64,000 nt of DNA from Psychrobacter immobilis (GTDB lineage: Bacteria > Pseudomonadota > Gammaproteobacteria > Pseudomonadales > Moraxellaceae): assembly GCF_904846225.1 (NCBI RefSeq), contig NZ_CAJGZJ010000004.1, positions 186,001-250,000 of the forward strand, in the 5' to 3' direction. This document shows positions 54,360 to 63,201 of this stretch, piece after piece. Position 1 is the first letter of the stretch. Each line of letters begins with the position of its first letter. The notes below the pieces were generated by a model, which saw nothing but the letters and a program-made list of their open reading frames with translations, made no database searches and had not been told where the DNA came from. A program made the translations under genes and the position numbers.

Positions 54360-56552
54360 ATGAGCACAAATAGCGCCAAAGATAGCATAAGCGCCATCAA
54401 TGCATTGGACCACTTTTCTGCCGAATCTGATAATGGAATTATCACCGTTATTATCGATCAAGCAGATCGAAAAATGAATGTCATCGGCGATGGGTTTACA
54501 GACGCCTTTGCCAAGATGACCAATAGCTTCATAGCAGATGCCGCTGCCAAAGGTTTGATTTTAACTTCTGGCAAAGAGACCTTTGTCGTCGGTGCCGATA
54601 TCGATTCATTAGCGGATATCAAAACCGCTGAGCAAGTGTTTGATCTGGCTCAAGACCTCAAAGCCAGTATGCGTAAACTGGAGCTATCTGGTAAGCCAGT
54701 CGTCGCTGCCATGACGGGCACGGCGCTCGGTGGTGGTCTAGAGCTGGCCTTGGCTTGTCATTATCGTATCGCCATAGATTCTCCTAAAACCAAACTGGGT
54801 CTGCCAGAAGTTAAGCTAGGTCTGTTGCCGGGCGGTGGTGGTACTCAGCGTCTACCGCGCTTGGTTGGTATTCAAGCAGCATTAGAGCTTATGACCCAAG
54901 GCTCAGAGCTGCGTCCAGCTGCCGCTAAAGATATCGGTCTGATTGATGCCATTGCCACTGATAAAGCAGATATGTTAGCGCAAGCCAAAGCATGGATTAT
55001 AGCCAACCCTACCGCCCAGCAACCGTGGGATAAAAAAGGCTTTAAAATCCCAGGTGGTGATAGCAAAAACCCTAAAATAGTACCGATATTCTCTATCGCC
55101 CCTGCGATGGCCAATCAAAAATCACACGGCAACTATCCAGCAATCACCCACATTATGTCTTGTGTATTTGAAGGCTGCATGGTCGATATCGATACTGGTC
55201 TTGAGATTGAATCACGCTACTTTGCAGCGTGTATGTTGTCTCCTGAATCCAAAAATATGATTAATACGCTTTGGACACAGCTTAATAGCATCAAAAAAGG
55301 CCAATCGCGCCCTGATGGTTTTGAGCGCTATAAAACTAAAAAGGTCGGTATTCTCGGTGCTGGCATGATGGGTGCAGGTATCGCTTATGTCTCAGCCAAA
55401 GCGGGCATAGAAGTGGTGCTTTTAGATACGGCTATCGAAGGCGCTGAAAAAGGCAAAAACTATTCTACTAAACTGTTAGATAAGGCGATCAGCCGTGGTC
55501 AATCAAACGAGGACAAAAAACAAGCGTTGTTAGATAAAATTAAAACGACGGTTTCTTATGATGATCTAAAAGGCTGTGACTTAATTATCGAGGCGGTCTT
55601 CGAAGATGTAGACATCAAAGCAGAATGTACCCGTAAGTCTGAAGCAGTGATACCAAAAACTGCTATTTATGCCTCAAATACATCGACGCTGCCTATTACT
55701 GAGCTTGCCAAAGCCAGCACACGCCCAAACCAATTCATCGGTCTGCATTTCTTCTCGCCAGTCGATAAGATGCCATTGGTTGAGATTATCGTTGGTGAAG
55801 ACACGGATGAGGCAACCTTAGCCAAAGGTTTTGATTATGTCGGTCAGATTGCTAAAACGCCTATCGTCGTCAATGACAGCCGCGGTTTTTATACTTCTCG
55901 TGTATTCGGTACTTATGTCTCAGAAGGTATTGCGATGTTGAGTGAAGGCATACATCCGCGCAGCATCGAAGTGGCTGGTATGAAATCTGGCATGCCCATG
56001 CCGCCGCTGGCACTGCAAGATGAAGTATCGCTCAGCCTGTCCTTACACGTCATGCAACAAGCCAAGCGCGCACTAGAAGCTGAGGGCAAAACGTTCACAC
56101 CACACCCTGCGATGCCAGTGGTTGAAAAAATGGTGAGTGAGCTTGGCCGCGAAGGTAAAAAAGTCGCTAAAGGCTTCTATGATTATCCAGAAAATGCTGA
56201 AAAACGCTTATGGCCTGAGCTCACTGAGCTGTATCCGACTAAAGAGGAGCAACCATCGCAGCAAGACTTGGTAGACCGTTTATTATACGTTCAAGCGAAT
56301 GAGACCGCGAAATGCTTCGAGGAGAATGTCGTGCGTACCGTGGCAGATGCCAACATCGGCTCTATCTTTGGCTGGGGTTTTGCGCCTAACCAAGGCGGTA
56401 CGTTGCAGTTTATCAACTCAGTAGGTATCGAGAAGTTTGTTGAGCGTAGCCGCGAACTTGCTAGCAAGTACGGCGAGCGTTTTGAACCTGCTCAGATCCT
56501 AGTAGAGATGGCCCAAAGAAATGGGGAAGGCGGGGAGTTTGTCGATGGCTAA
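54360..56552 (+). CDS. FadB/FadJ-like enoyl-CoA hydratase/3-hydroxyacyl-CoA dehydrogenase
   Basis: A 730-residue bifunctional beta-oxidation enzyme. The crotonase domain (residues 20-210) has the oxyanion-hole segment GTALGGGLELALACHYRI and the catalytic segment LPEVKLGLLPGGGGTQRLPR. The NAD-binding domain begins at about residue 328 with VGILGAGMMGAGIAYVSA. It continues with NTSTLPITELA and the catalytic His in IGLHFFSPVDKMPLVEII. The C-terminal domain has GRGFYT-like DSRGFYTSRVF. With the thiolase it would form the fatty acid oxidation complex. The stop codon overlaps the CaiB-like gene by 8 nt. Confidence 0.93.
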   Translation: MSTNSAKDSISAINALDHFSAESDNGIITVIIDQADRKMNVIGDGFTDAFAKMTNSFIADAAAKGLILTSGKETFVVGADIDSLADIKTAEQVFDLAQDLKASMRKLELSGKPVVAAMTGTALGGGLELALACHYRIAIDSPKTKLGLPEVKLGLLPGGGGTQRLPRLVGIQAALELMTQGSELRPAAAKDIGLIDAIATDKADMLAQAKAWIIANPTAQQPWDKKGFKIPGGDSKNPKIVPIFSIAPAMANQKSHGNYPAITHIMSCVFEGCMVDIDTGLEIESRYFAACMLSPESKNMINTLWTQLNSIKKGQSRPDGFERYKTKKVGILGAGMMGAGIAYVSAKAGIEVVLLDTAIEGAEKGKNYSTKLLDKAISRGQSNEDKKQALLDKIKTTVSYDDLKGCDLIIEAVFEDVDIKAECTRKSEAVIPKTAIYASNTSTLPITELAKASTRPNQFIGLHFFSPVDKMPLVEIIVGEDTDEATLAKGFDYVGQIAKTPIVVNDSRGFYTSRVFGTYVSEGIAMLSEGIHPRSIEVAGMKSGMPMPPLALQDEVSLSLSLHVMQQAKRALEAEGKTFTPHPAMPVVEKMVSELGREGKKVAKGFYDYPENAEKRLWPELTELYPTKEEQPSQQDLVDRLLYVQANETAKCFEENVVRTVADANIGSIFGWGFAPNQGGTLQFINSVGIEKFVERSRELASKYGERFEPAQILVEMAQRNGEGGEFVDG

Positions 56553-57645
56553 TGTAGCTAATGCTATGACAGATTGCTTGGATGGTTTGCGCGTCGTTGA
56601 TTTGACGCGTAACCTCCCAGGGCCTTTTGCGACACGTCTGCTTGCCGATTTGGGTGCGGAAATCATTAAAATTGAGCCAAAAAATGGAGATCCTGCTCGT
56701 GCATTGGGTGATCTGTTTGGCGCACTCAATCATGGTAAGACGATTGAGAAGATTGACTTTCGTGATCCTAAAGGCATTGAAACTATCAAAGCGCATCTAA
56801 AAAGTGCCGATGTGATGCTCGACAGCTTTCGCCCTGAAGTACTTGAAGGCATGGGGCTGGATGCCAAAACCTTGCACGCTCTCAACCCAAAGCTGGTCAT
56901 GGTATCGATTACTGGTTATGGCGTCGCTGATGGAGCGTCTGATGGTAGTGATGACTCTCAAATTAAGCCGCATATTGAACATAACTGGGCTGACAAAGCG
57001 GGTCACGATATCAACTTTATGGCGATGAGCGGCGTGCTTGACCAGCTCAAGACTGCCGCTGGCGAGCAGGCCATGCCTAATATCCAGTTTGCAGACTTGG
57101 CAGGCGGTAGTGACACGGCAGTGATTGCCCTTTTGGCCGCCGTATTGTCAGCACAGCGTACTGGCAAAGGTCGTCACGTCGCGGTCAGTATGACGCACAG
57201 CTTATATCAGCATATGGTTATGCCAAAGGCGACTGGTAAGCTAGTAAAAAGCTTCTCTGGTAAAAGTCCAAAGCCGCAGCATGACTTTTTAGGGGGATTA
57301 CTCCCTTGTTATCGTTTATATAAAACAGCCGACGATCGCTACATGGCGGTGGGCTCATTGGAGCTTAAATTTTGGCAAGGCTTGTGTGACGTTTTAGAGT
57401 TGCCTGAGCTTAAAACCAAACACTGGCAACTAGGTGTCATGCCGAATACCACAGACAGTCAAGAAGCGGCTCAAGTGGTCGCTGATACCTTTGCTAACCA
57501 GCCGCTTAGCTTTTGGCATCAGGTTTTTGAGTCAGCAGATGTTTGCGTGACTCCCGTGCTGACGTTGGAGGAAGCCCGCGCGCATCCTTTGTTTGCCCAT
57601 CAAGATGAATACAGTGCGACACTAGGCTGGCAGCTTATGAATTGA
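56545..57645 (+). CDS. CaiB/BaiF (family III) CoA-transferase or acyl-CoA racemase
   Basis: A 366-residue protein of the CaiB/alpha-methylacyl-CoA racemase family. It shows the N-terminal signature LRVVDLTRNLPGPFATRLLADLGAEIIKIE, then FRPEVLEGMGLD and LVMVSITGYG. The conserved Asp in the active region is in QFADLAGGS. It either moves CoA between acids or epimerises 2-methylacyl-CoA so that branched substrates can enter beta-oxidation; sequence alone does not settle which. The ATG at 56545 follows GGGGAG by 7 nt and overlaps the FadB/J-like stop, implying coupling. Confidence 0.85.
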   Translation: MANVANAMTDCLDGLRVVDLTRNLPGPFATRLLADLGAEIIKIEPKNGDPARALGDLFGALNHGKTIEKIDFRDPKGIETIKAHLKSADVMLDSFRPEVLEGMGLDAKTLHALNPKLVMVSITGYGVADGASDGSDDSQIKPHIEHNWADKAGHDINFMAMSGVLDQLKTAAGEQAMPNIQFADLAGGSDTAVIALLAAVLSAQRTGKGRHVAVSMTHSLYQHMVMPKATGKLVKSFSGKSPKPQHDFLGGLLPCYRLYKTADDRYMAVGSLELKFWQGLCDVLELPELKTKHWQLGVMPNTTDSQEAAQVVADTFANQPLSFWHQVFESADVCVTPVLTLEEARAHPLFAHQDEYSATLGWQLMN

Positions 57646-57810
57646 TAAAAGCACAAGTGATTAATTATTTAGACATTGGCTTACCATTTACTCATCATCA
57701 GTTAATTTTATTTAATAAAACGAAAAATGTTTGACCACAATCAAGATTTTTTATCAGTTTCAGACCAACTTAATGCAACCAAACCTCAACAAACAATCAA
57801 GGAAGATTTT

Positions 57811-58962
57811 ATGGCTATCGCCTGTTTTAAACCAAAGTGGATGGATGAAGAGATTGACATGCTGCACGAGAGTGCCTTAAAGCTATTTAAAGATTGGGAG
57901 CAACATGACGAAAAATGGCGTGAAAGCGGCATGCTGGATCGGGAAGCGTGGTTAGAGGCTGGCGAGATGGGCTTTTTATGTGCCTCTATGCCAGAAGAAT
58001 ATGGCGGGGCAGGCGGGGATTTTCGTCACGAAGCGGCGTTGATTTATGCTCAGTCAGAAGCCAACCAAGCAGGGTTTGGTGGCTTTTTGCATTCAGGAAT
58101 CGTCGCACCTTATATCCTGCATCATGGAACAGAGGCGCAGAAGCAGAAATGGCTACCTAAGATGGCAACTGGCGAGCTGATTGGCGCGATTGCTATGACT
58201 GAGCCGGGTACAGGCTCTGATTTGCAAAACATCAAAACTTACGCAGTCAAAGAAGGGGACGACTATATTATCAATGGTTCAAAGACCTTTATTACCAATG
58301 GTCAGCTAGGTAACTTAATCATCGTTGCTTGTAAAACGGATAGAGAGCAAGGTGCTAAAGGCGTCTCGCTAATTGTGGTAGAAACGGATAACTCTCCTGG
58401 CTTTGAGCGCGGTAAAAAGTTGAAAAAGCTAGGTTTGGCTTCACAAGATACCTCAGAGCTATTCTTTAGCAATATGCGTGTTCCGCAAGCAAATTTGCTC
58501 GGTACTGTCGAAGGTATGGGCTTTATGCAGTTGATGCAAGAGTTGCCGCAGGAACGCTTGATCGTAGCACTTGCTGGTATTGGCGCTATGAAATTAGCGC
58601 TTGATTTGACGATCAGTTATACCAAAGAGCGTACTGCTTTTGGTAAACCAGTGTGGGGCTTTCAAAACACCCGTTTTAAATTAGCTGAGTGCAACAGTCA
58701 CTATATCGCTGCAAGTGCGCTATGTGATGCCGCTATAGAAGCCTTGTTAGAGAAGAATCTCACCGTACAGCACGCCGCGCTAATCAAATATTGGGTCACC
58801 CAAAAACAGTGTGATGTGATGGATGAATGCGTGCAGTTATTCGGTGGTTACGGCTATATGATGGAATATCCTATTGCTCGACTCTATGCTGATGCTCGGG
58901 TACAAAAAATCTATGGCGGTACTAACGAAATCATGAAGGAGCTGGCATCACGCTTTATGTAA
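57811..58962 (+). CDS. Acyl-CoA dehydrogenase
   Basis: An FAD-dependent first-step beta-oxidation enzyme of 383 residues. Motifs are IGAIAMTEPGTGSDLQNIKT, FITNGQLGNLIIVACKT, FSNMRVPQANLLG, TKERTAFGKPV, the segment QLFGGYGYMMEYPIARLYADARVQKIYGGTNEI and the C-terminal IMKELASRF. The Glu residue usual in the catalytic loop (EYPIAR) is present. The frame opens at 57727, but CAAGGAAGATTTT precedes the ATG at 57811 and gives the family's usual length. It is last in the operon, 165 nt after the CaiB-like gene. Confidence 0.92.
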   Translation: MAIACFKPKWMDEEIDMLHESALKLFKDWEQHDEKWRESGMLDREAWLEAGEMGFLCASMPEEYGGAGGDFRHEAALIYAQSEANQAGFGGFLHSGIVAPYILHHGTEAQKQKWLPKMATGELIGAIAMTEPGTGSDLQNIKTYAVKEGDDYIINGSKTFITNGQLGNLIIVACKTDREQGAKGVSLIVVETDNSPGFERGKKLKKLGLASQDTSELFFSNMRVPQANLLGTVEGMGFMQLMQELPQERLIVALAGIGAMKLALDLTISYTKERTAFGKPVWGFQNTRFKLAECNSHYIAASALCDAAIEALLEKNLTVQHAALIKYWVTQKQCDVMDECVQLFGGYGYMMEYPIARLYADARVQKIYGGTNEIMKELASRFM

Positions 58963-58963
58963 A

Positions 58964-59143
58964 AACGATCACATCAATGGCATTGAAAGCTTTTGGAATC
59001 AGTCTAAACGAACATTTAGAAAATATAATAGAGTTGATAAGAAGCATTTCCATTTATTTTTAAAAGAGTACAAGTTTAGATTTAACTATGACTTACCCTC
59101 TAATTAGCTTAAAAAGTCTGAGAATATGGTGCAATATTTAATC
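58964..59143 (+). pseudogene. Remnant of an IS1595/ISXO2-type transposase C-terminus
   Basis: Just after the acyl-CoA dehydrogenase stop, the plus strand reads HINGIESFWNQSKRTFRKYN, then HFHLFLKEYKFRFNY, then LPSN and a stop; a shift of frame continues with SLKSLRIW. This is the C-terminal region of IS1595-family DDE transposases (INGIE-FW, K-H-LFLKE-EFRFNY). The rest of the gene and the ends are missing. The following DNA to 59407 holds a terminator and an inverted repeat. Confidence 0.75.
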
Positions 59144-59180
59144 CTTATCTACTAAAGCCCCAAGATATTTTCATAAATGG

Positions 59181-59213
59181 AAAAGCCAGACAGCTAAGTT
59201 GTCTGGCTTTTTT
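59181..59213 (+). terminator. Rho-independent terminator
   Basis: AGCCAGACA / TGTCTGGCT form a 9-bp stem with a 7-nt loop, flanked by AAA on the left and TTTTT on the right, so it may work in both directions. It lies beyond the transposase remnant and closes the beta-oxidation operon. Confidence 0.85.
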
Positions 59214-59353
59214 GATAACTGGTACTTAGCTACTTGCTTTCTTTATCTGTGCGTCATAAAGCTTGGTCAAATATTGCTCATAACTCACTATATTTTTTAT
59301 AAAGGTGTTGCCTTTTTTAGAACACAAAAGGTTGCTTATTATGCTTATGATTA

Positions 59354-59369
59354 ATGACTTATTAGTCAT
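59354..59369. promoter_or_regulatory. Inverted repeat upstream of the hydroxyacid dehydrogenase gene
   Basis: ATGACT-TATT-AGTCAT is a perfect 6-bp dyad, 38 nt before the start codon at 59408. It could be an operator. No regulator gene is next to this cluster inside the window. Confidence 0.4.
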
Positions 59370-59407
59370 AATAAAGTGACAGAAAGTACTAAAACAAGGA
59401 GGTAGGT

Positions 59408-60286
59408 ATGACTAATAAAACTATCGGTATCGTCGGGTTAGGTCGTATGGGTAACGGTATGGCTCAGTCTTTGCTTCGCGAGGGCTTCAAAGTGTTTGGC
59501 ACGGACATAGGGGCAGCACAACGCCAAGCCGCCAAAGAAATAGGCGTGAATGTTGTTGCAGATATTAAAGCGCTGTGTGCTGAATCTAGCGTCATCATTC
59601 TATCTTTGCCAATGGCAAAGCATGTACAAGCAGTGGTCAAAGGCAAAGGTGGCATCATTGACTGTGCTCAGCCTAAAACCCTGATTATCGATACTTCTAC
59701 CTCAGAACCAGAGGTGACGCGGGCACTCTCGATAGAGCTGGATCAGTTAGGCCATCAGTTATTAGATTGCCCTGTCAGTGGTGGTCCGGCAGGCGCTGAA
59801 GCCGGTACTATGGTGATGCTTGTTGGCGGTGAACCTAGTTCCCTTGAACGTGCACAGTTGTATCTAGACGCTTTGAGTTCAAAAGTGGTCTACATGGGAC
59901 AATCTGGCAATGGACATGCAGCTAAACTGATCAATAATCTACTATGTGCCGCACATCTAGTGACCACCGCCGAAGCAATCGCTCTCGGTACCAAAGCAGG
60001 GCTCGATCCTGCAGATCTTATTGCTGGTTTGAACGCCGGTTCAGGTCATAGTGCGATCAGTGAAGTTAATTTCCCTCGTTGGATTCTCAATAAAGGTTTT
60101 GATTCTGGTTTCACTATGCAGCTGATGCGTAAAGACGTGCGTCTGGCAAAAAATATGATCGGTGAGATGGGCTTGGATCTACCTATAGCTGAAAAAGTAG
60201 CCAAAATTTGGGCGCAGAGCGAAGAAAACATTTCTGATCAGGATGATTTTAACTGCATTATCAAAAATGCTGGCTTGGGAGAATAG
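59408..60286 (+). CDS. 3-hydroxyisobutyrate-dehydrogenase-family oxidoreductase
   Basis: A 292-residue beta-hydroxyacid dehydrogenase. It shows the N-terminal cofactor fold GIVGLGRMGNGMAQSLLREG, the substrate motif DCPVSGGPAGAEAGTMVMLVGG and catalytic Lys173 in GNGHAAKLINNLL, and ends with LRKDVRLA-like LMRKDVRLAKN. It oxidises a 3-hydroxy acid or reduces the matching semialdehyde with NAD(P). A perfect ribosome-binding site, AAGGAGGTAGGT, fixes the start. Only 3 nt separate it from the aldehyde dehydrogenase gene, so the two act together, for example hydroxyacid to semialdehyde to acid. Confidence 0.88.
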   Translation: MTNKTIGIVGLGRMGNGMAQSLLREGFKVFGTDIGAAQRQAAKEIGVNVVADIKALCAESSVIILSLPMAKHVQAVVKGKGGIIDCAQPKTLIIDTSTSEPEVTRALSIELDQLGHQLLDCPVSGGPAGAEAGTMVMLVGGEPSSLERAQLYLDALSSKVVYMGQSGNGHAAKLINNLLCAAHLVTTAEAIALGTKAGLDPADLIAGLNAGSGHSAISEVNFPRWILNKGFDSGFTMQLMRKDVRLAKNMIGEMGLDLPIAEKVAKIWAQSEENISDQDDFNCIIKNAGLGE

Positions 60287-60289
60287 ATT

Positions 60290-61828
60290 ATGAGTTTTAT
60301 CGTAGAAGGAAATGGTGAGCAGCAAGTTGACATATTGCTTAATGAACTGCTAGGTACTTCAGGGTTTGGCAGCTGGATTGATGGAGAATTGGTTGCAGGT
60401 AATGGAGACGATATCGAGCTGATTAACCCAGCAACTGGTCAGGTGTTTTTAAGCTATCGTGATGCGGGGGAATGTCTTGTTGCAACAGCCGCCGATGCCG
60501 CTATAAAAGCTCAAAAAGTATGGTTGTCAATGACCGCTAGTGCAAGAGGTCAGTTAATGTGGAAGTGCGGTATGAAAATACGCGAAGCCGCAGAACCTCT
60601 AGCACGCCTAGAGTGCATATCTGCAGGTAAGCCTATTCGTGATTGCCGGGTTGAGGTGGCAAAAGTTGCCGATATGTTTGAATACTATGCTGGTTGGTGT
60701 GACAAAATTATGGGACAAGTCATTCCCGTACCAACAAACCATTTAAACTACACTCGTCATGAGCCTTATGGTGTAGTGACTCAAATCACCCCCTGGAACG
60801 CGCCTATATTTACCGGAGGCTGGCAGATAGCGCCAGCCATCTGCGCCGGAAATGCCGTCTTACTGAAGCCATCTGAATTAACTCCACTAAGCTCCACAGT
60901 ACTCGCTAAAATTCTCGAGCAAGCAGGCATCCCGCGTGGTTTGGTAAATGTCATTAATGGGCTAGGGCACACGACAGGCGCTGCCGCAATTAGCAATCCA
61001 GCAACTAAAAAAGTGGTTTTTGTCGGTTCGCCAAAGACCGGTGCTCTCATTGCTTCGGCAGCTGCACAACGTGTCATCCCTTGCGTATTAGAACTGGGTG
61101 GTAAGTCAGCCAATATCATTTTCCCTGATGCCGATCTTGATCGTGCGGTAGTGGGCGCGCAAGCTGCGGTGTTTTCTGCCGCTGGACAGAGCTGTGTGTC
61201 GGGTTCTCGGTTATTGGTTCATCGCGATGTCTATACAGAAGTCGTGGAACGTGTTGCCTCGGCAGCCAGCAAGTTGCCCGTGGGTTTGCCATGGCATGAA
61301 GGCACGATGGTGGGACCGATTAATAATCAAAAACAGTTTAATCACGTGCACTCGTTAATTGCTGACGGTATTGCTGAAGGCGCTGTTGTTGCCGCAGGCG
61401 GAAAGTCAGGTGACATTCGTGGCGGTGAAAATGGTTATTTTTATCAGCCAACCGTTTTGGCCAATGTGACAAATAATATGCGAGTCGCACAGGAAGAAAT
61501 TTTTGGACCTGTTGTCTCTGTCATTTTATTTGATGACGAAGAAGAAGCGGTAGCGTTAGCCAATGATAGTCGGTTTGGTTTAGCGGGTGCCGTTTGGACG
61601 GCTGATGTCGGCCGCGCGCATCGGATGGCCGCTCAAATAAATGCGGGCACATTCTGGATAAATAGCTATAAAGCAATCAATGTCATGTCGCCGTTTGGTG
61701 GCTTTGGCGAGAGCGGCTATGGCCGATCTAGTGGCTACGAAGGTTTGCTCGAATATACACAGACTAAAAGTGTCTGGGTCGAAACCGCAAAAGATTCTGC
61801 TATCCAATTTGGTTATTCAATTCAATAG
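60290..61828 (+). CDS. NAD(P)-dependent aldehyde dehydrogenase
   Basis: A 512-residue aldehyde dehydrogenase with an N-terminal extension of about 25 residues before the fold. It has ITPWNAPIFTGGWQIAPAI, the cofactor loop FVGSPKTGAL, the general base in LELGGKSANI, nucleophile Cys302 in GQSCVSGSRLLVH and EEIFGPVVSVI. PFGGFGESGYGRSSGYEG near the end is typical of betaine-aldehyde/aminoaldehyde type enzymes. It starts 3 nt after the preceding dehydrogenase. The 179-nt gap to the M20 gene shows no promoter that I could define. Confidence 0.88.
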   Translation: MSFIVEGNGEQQVDILLNELLGTSGFGSWIDGELVAGNGDDIELINPATGQVFLSYRDAGECLVATAADAAIKAQKVWLSMTASARGQLMWKCGMKIREAAEPLARLECISAGKPIRDCRVEVAKVADMFEYYAGWCDKIMGQVIPVPTNHLNYTRHEPYGVVTQITPWNAPIFTGGWQIAPAICAGNAVLLKPSELTPLSSTVLAKILEQAGIPRGLVNVINGLGHTTGAAAISNPATKKVVFVGSPKTGALIASAAAQRVIPCVLELGGKSANIIFPDADLDRAVVGAQAAVFSAAGQSCVSGSRLLVHRDVYTEVVERVASAASKLPVGLPWHEGTMVGPINNQKQFNHVHSLIADGIAEGAVVAAGGKSGDIRGGENGYFYQPTVLANVTNNMRVAQEEIFGPVVSVILFDDEEEAVALANDSRFGLAGAVWTADVGRAHRMAAQINAGTFWINSYKAINVMSPFGGFGESGYGRSSGYEGLLEYTQTKSVWVETAKDSAIQFGYSIQ

Positions 61829-62007
61829 GGCATTTGGTTAATAGTATTTTAAGGTCTGGCATCAGGCTGTCTTAAATAGATTATCTAAAATGCCATTTCC
61901 TGTTTTTTTATATTCTGTCTAGACCATTAATTTTGGCATGGACGATTTAATTTTTAAGTTTTGGCTTTTGTTGTTTCCCGTTTGGTAATATAAAAGGAAG
62001 AAGACAC

Positions 62008-63171
62008 ATGTTAATTAACGAAACCCTGCTGGGTGAAGTAAAGCAGTGGCGTAAGCAGATTCATAGTCAACCAGAGCTTGGTTTTAAAGAGTTCAAGACG
62101 TCATCATTTATCGTCGACAAGTTACAATCCTTTGGGATCGAAGTGCATCAAGGGTTGGGCGGTACTGGAGTTGTCGGTACGCTGAAGAATGGCTCAGGCC
62201 CCAATATTGGAATACGAGCTGATATCGATGCTTTACCAATAAAAGAGCAAAACAACGTTGATTATAAATCCACTCATGAAAACTGTATGCATGCCTGTGG
62301 TCATGATGGTCACACCTCAGTTCTGCTTGGTACGGCAAAGCATCTCAGCCAAAACAAAGATTTTAGCGGCACCATTCATTTTATATTTCAACCTGCTGAA
62401 GAAGTCTTAGGCGGCGCACAGGCAATGATTAATGATGGGTTGTTTGATAAGTTTCCTATGGACGCTATCTACGGGTTACATAACTGGCCAGGATTACCTG
62501 TGGGAGAGATTGCGGTCAATAACGGACCTATGATGGCATCTTTTGATACCTTTGAGATTACTTTGACTGGCAAAGGCACTCATGCAGCCATGCCACATTT
62601 AGGGGCTGATCCTATAGCAGCAGGCGCGGCATTGATTACTAATATTCAGTCTATTATCTCTCGTCGAATATCTCCCCTCAAATCAGGCGTCATTAGCGTC
62701 ACTCAAATGAATAGTGGCGACACGACCAACGTCATCCCTGACTACGCTATTCTAAAAGGAACGGTTCGCAGCTTTGATATGGACGTACGCCAGTCCATGC
62801 AGGATATGCTCACAGAAATGGTTAAAGCGCTACCGCCTTTATATGGTGTCACAGGTGAGATGGATTACCATATTCGCTATCCAGTGACCACTAATGACAG
62901 TCAAGCCTATCTTGAAATCAAAGAGGCTGCTACGAAAGTGTTGGGCGCTGATAAAGTAAAAACTGAGGTAGAGCCATCAATGGCTTCTGAGGATTTTTCA
63001 TTCATGAGTCAAGCCGTTAAAGGCGCTTATTTTTGGTTAGGTGTTGATGGTAGCAATCCCTCAAAACCATTACACAATGCGTCTTATGATTTTAATGACG
63101 ATGCTATTGAGACGGGTATCAAAGTATGGGTTTCTTTAGTTGAGTCTCAATTACCAAAAATTTCTGCATAA
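62008..63171 (+). CDS. M20-family amidohydrolase (hippurate-hydrolase/aminoacylase type)
   Basis: A 387-residue M20D metallohydrolase that cleaves an N-acyl or amide bond. It shows the metal motif CMHACGHDGHTSVLLG and the catalytic Glu in FQPAEEVLGGA. It also shows the dimerisation-domain His segment GKGTHAAMPHLGADPI and a final metal ligand in SMASEDFSF. The start follows AAAAGGAAGAAGACAC. It is followed at 30 nt by the DUF3100 membrane protein gene, so the two are probably co-transcribed: import, then hydrolysis of an acylated compound. Confidence 0.9.
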   Translation: MLINETLLGEVKQWRKQIHSQPELGFKEFKTSSFIVDKLQSFGIEVHQGLGGTGVVGTLKNGSGPNIGIRADIDALPIKEQNNVDYKSTHENCMHACGHDGHTSVLLGTAKHLSQNKDFSGTIHFIFQPAEEVLGGAQAMINDGLFDKFPMDAIYGLHNWPGLPVGEIAVNNGPMMASFDTFEITLTGKGTHAAMPHLGADPIAAGAALITNIQSIISRRISPLKSGVISVTQMNSGDTTNVIPDYAILKGTVRSFDMDVRQSMQDMLTEMVKALPPLYGVTGEMDYHIRYPVTTNDSQAYLEIKEAATKVLGADKVKTEVEPSMASEDFSFMSQAVKGAYFWLGVDGSNPSKPLHNASYDFNDDAIETGIKVWVSLVESQLPKISA

Positions 63172-63201
63172 ACCAAATCATAAAATGCAAAAGGAGTTGC
63201 T

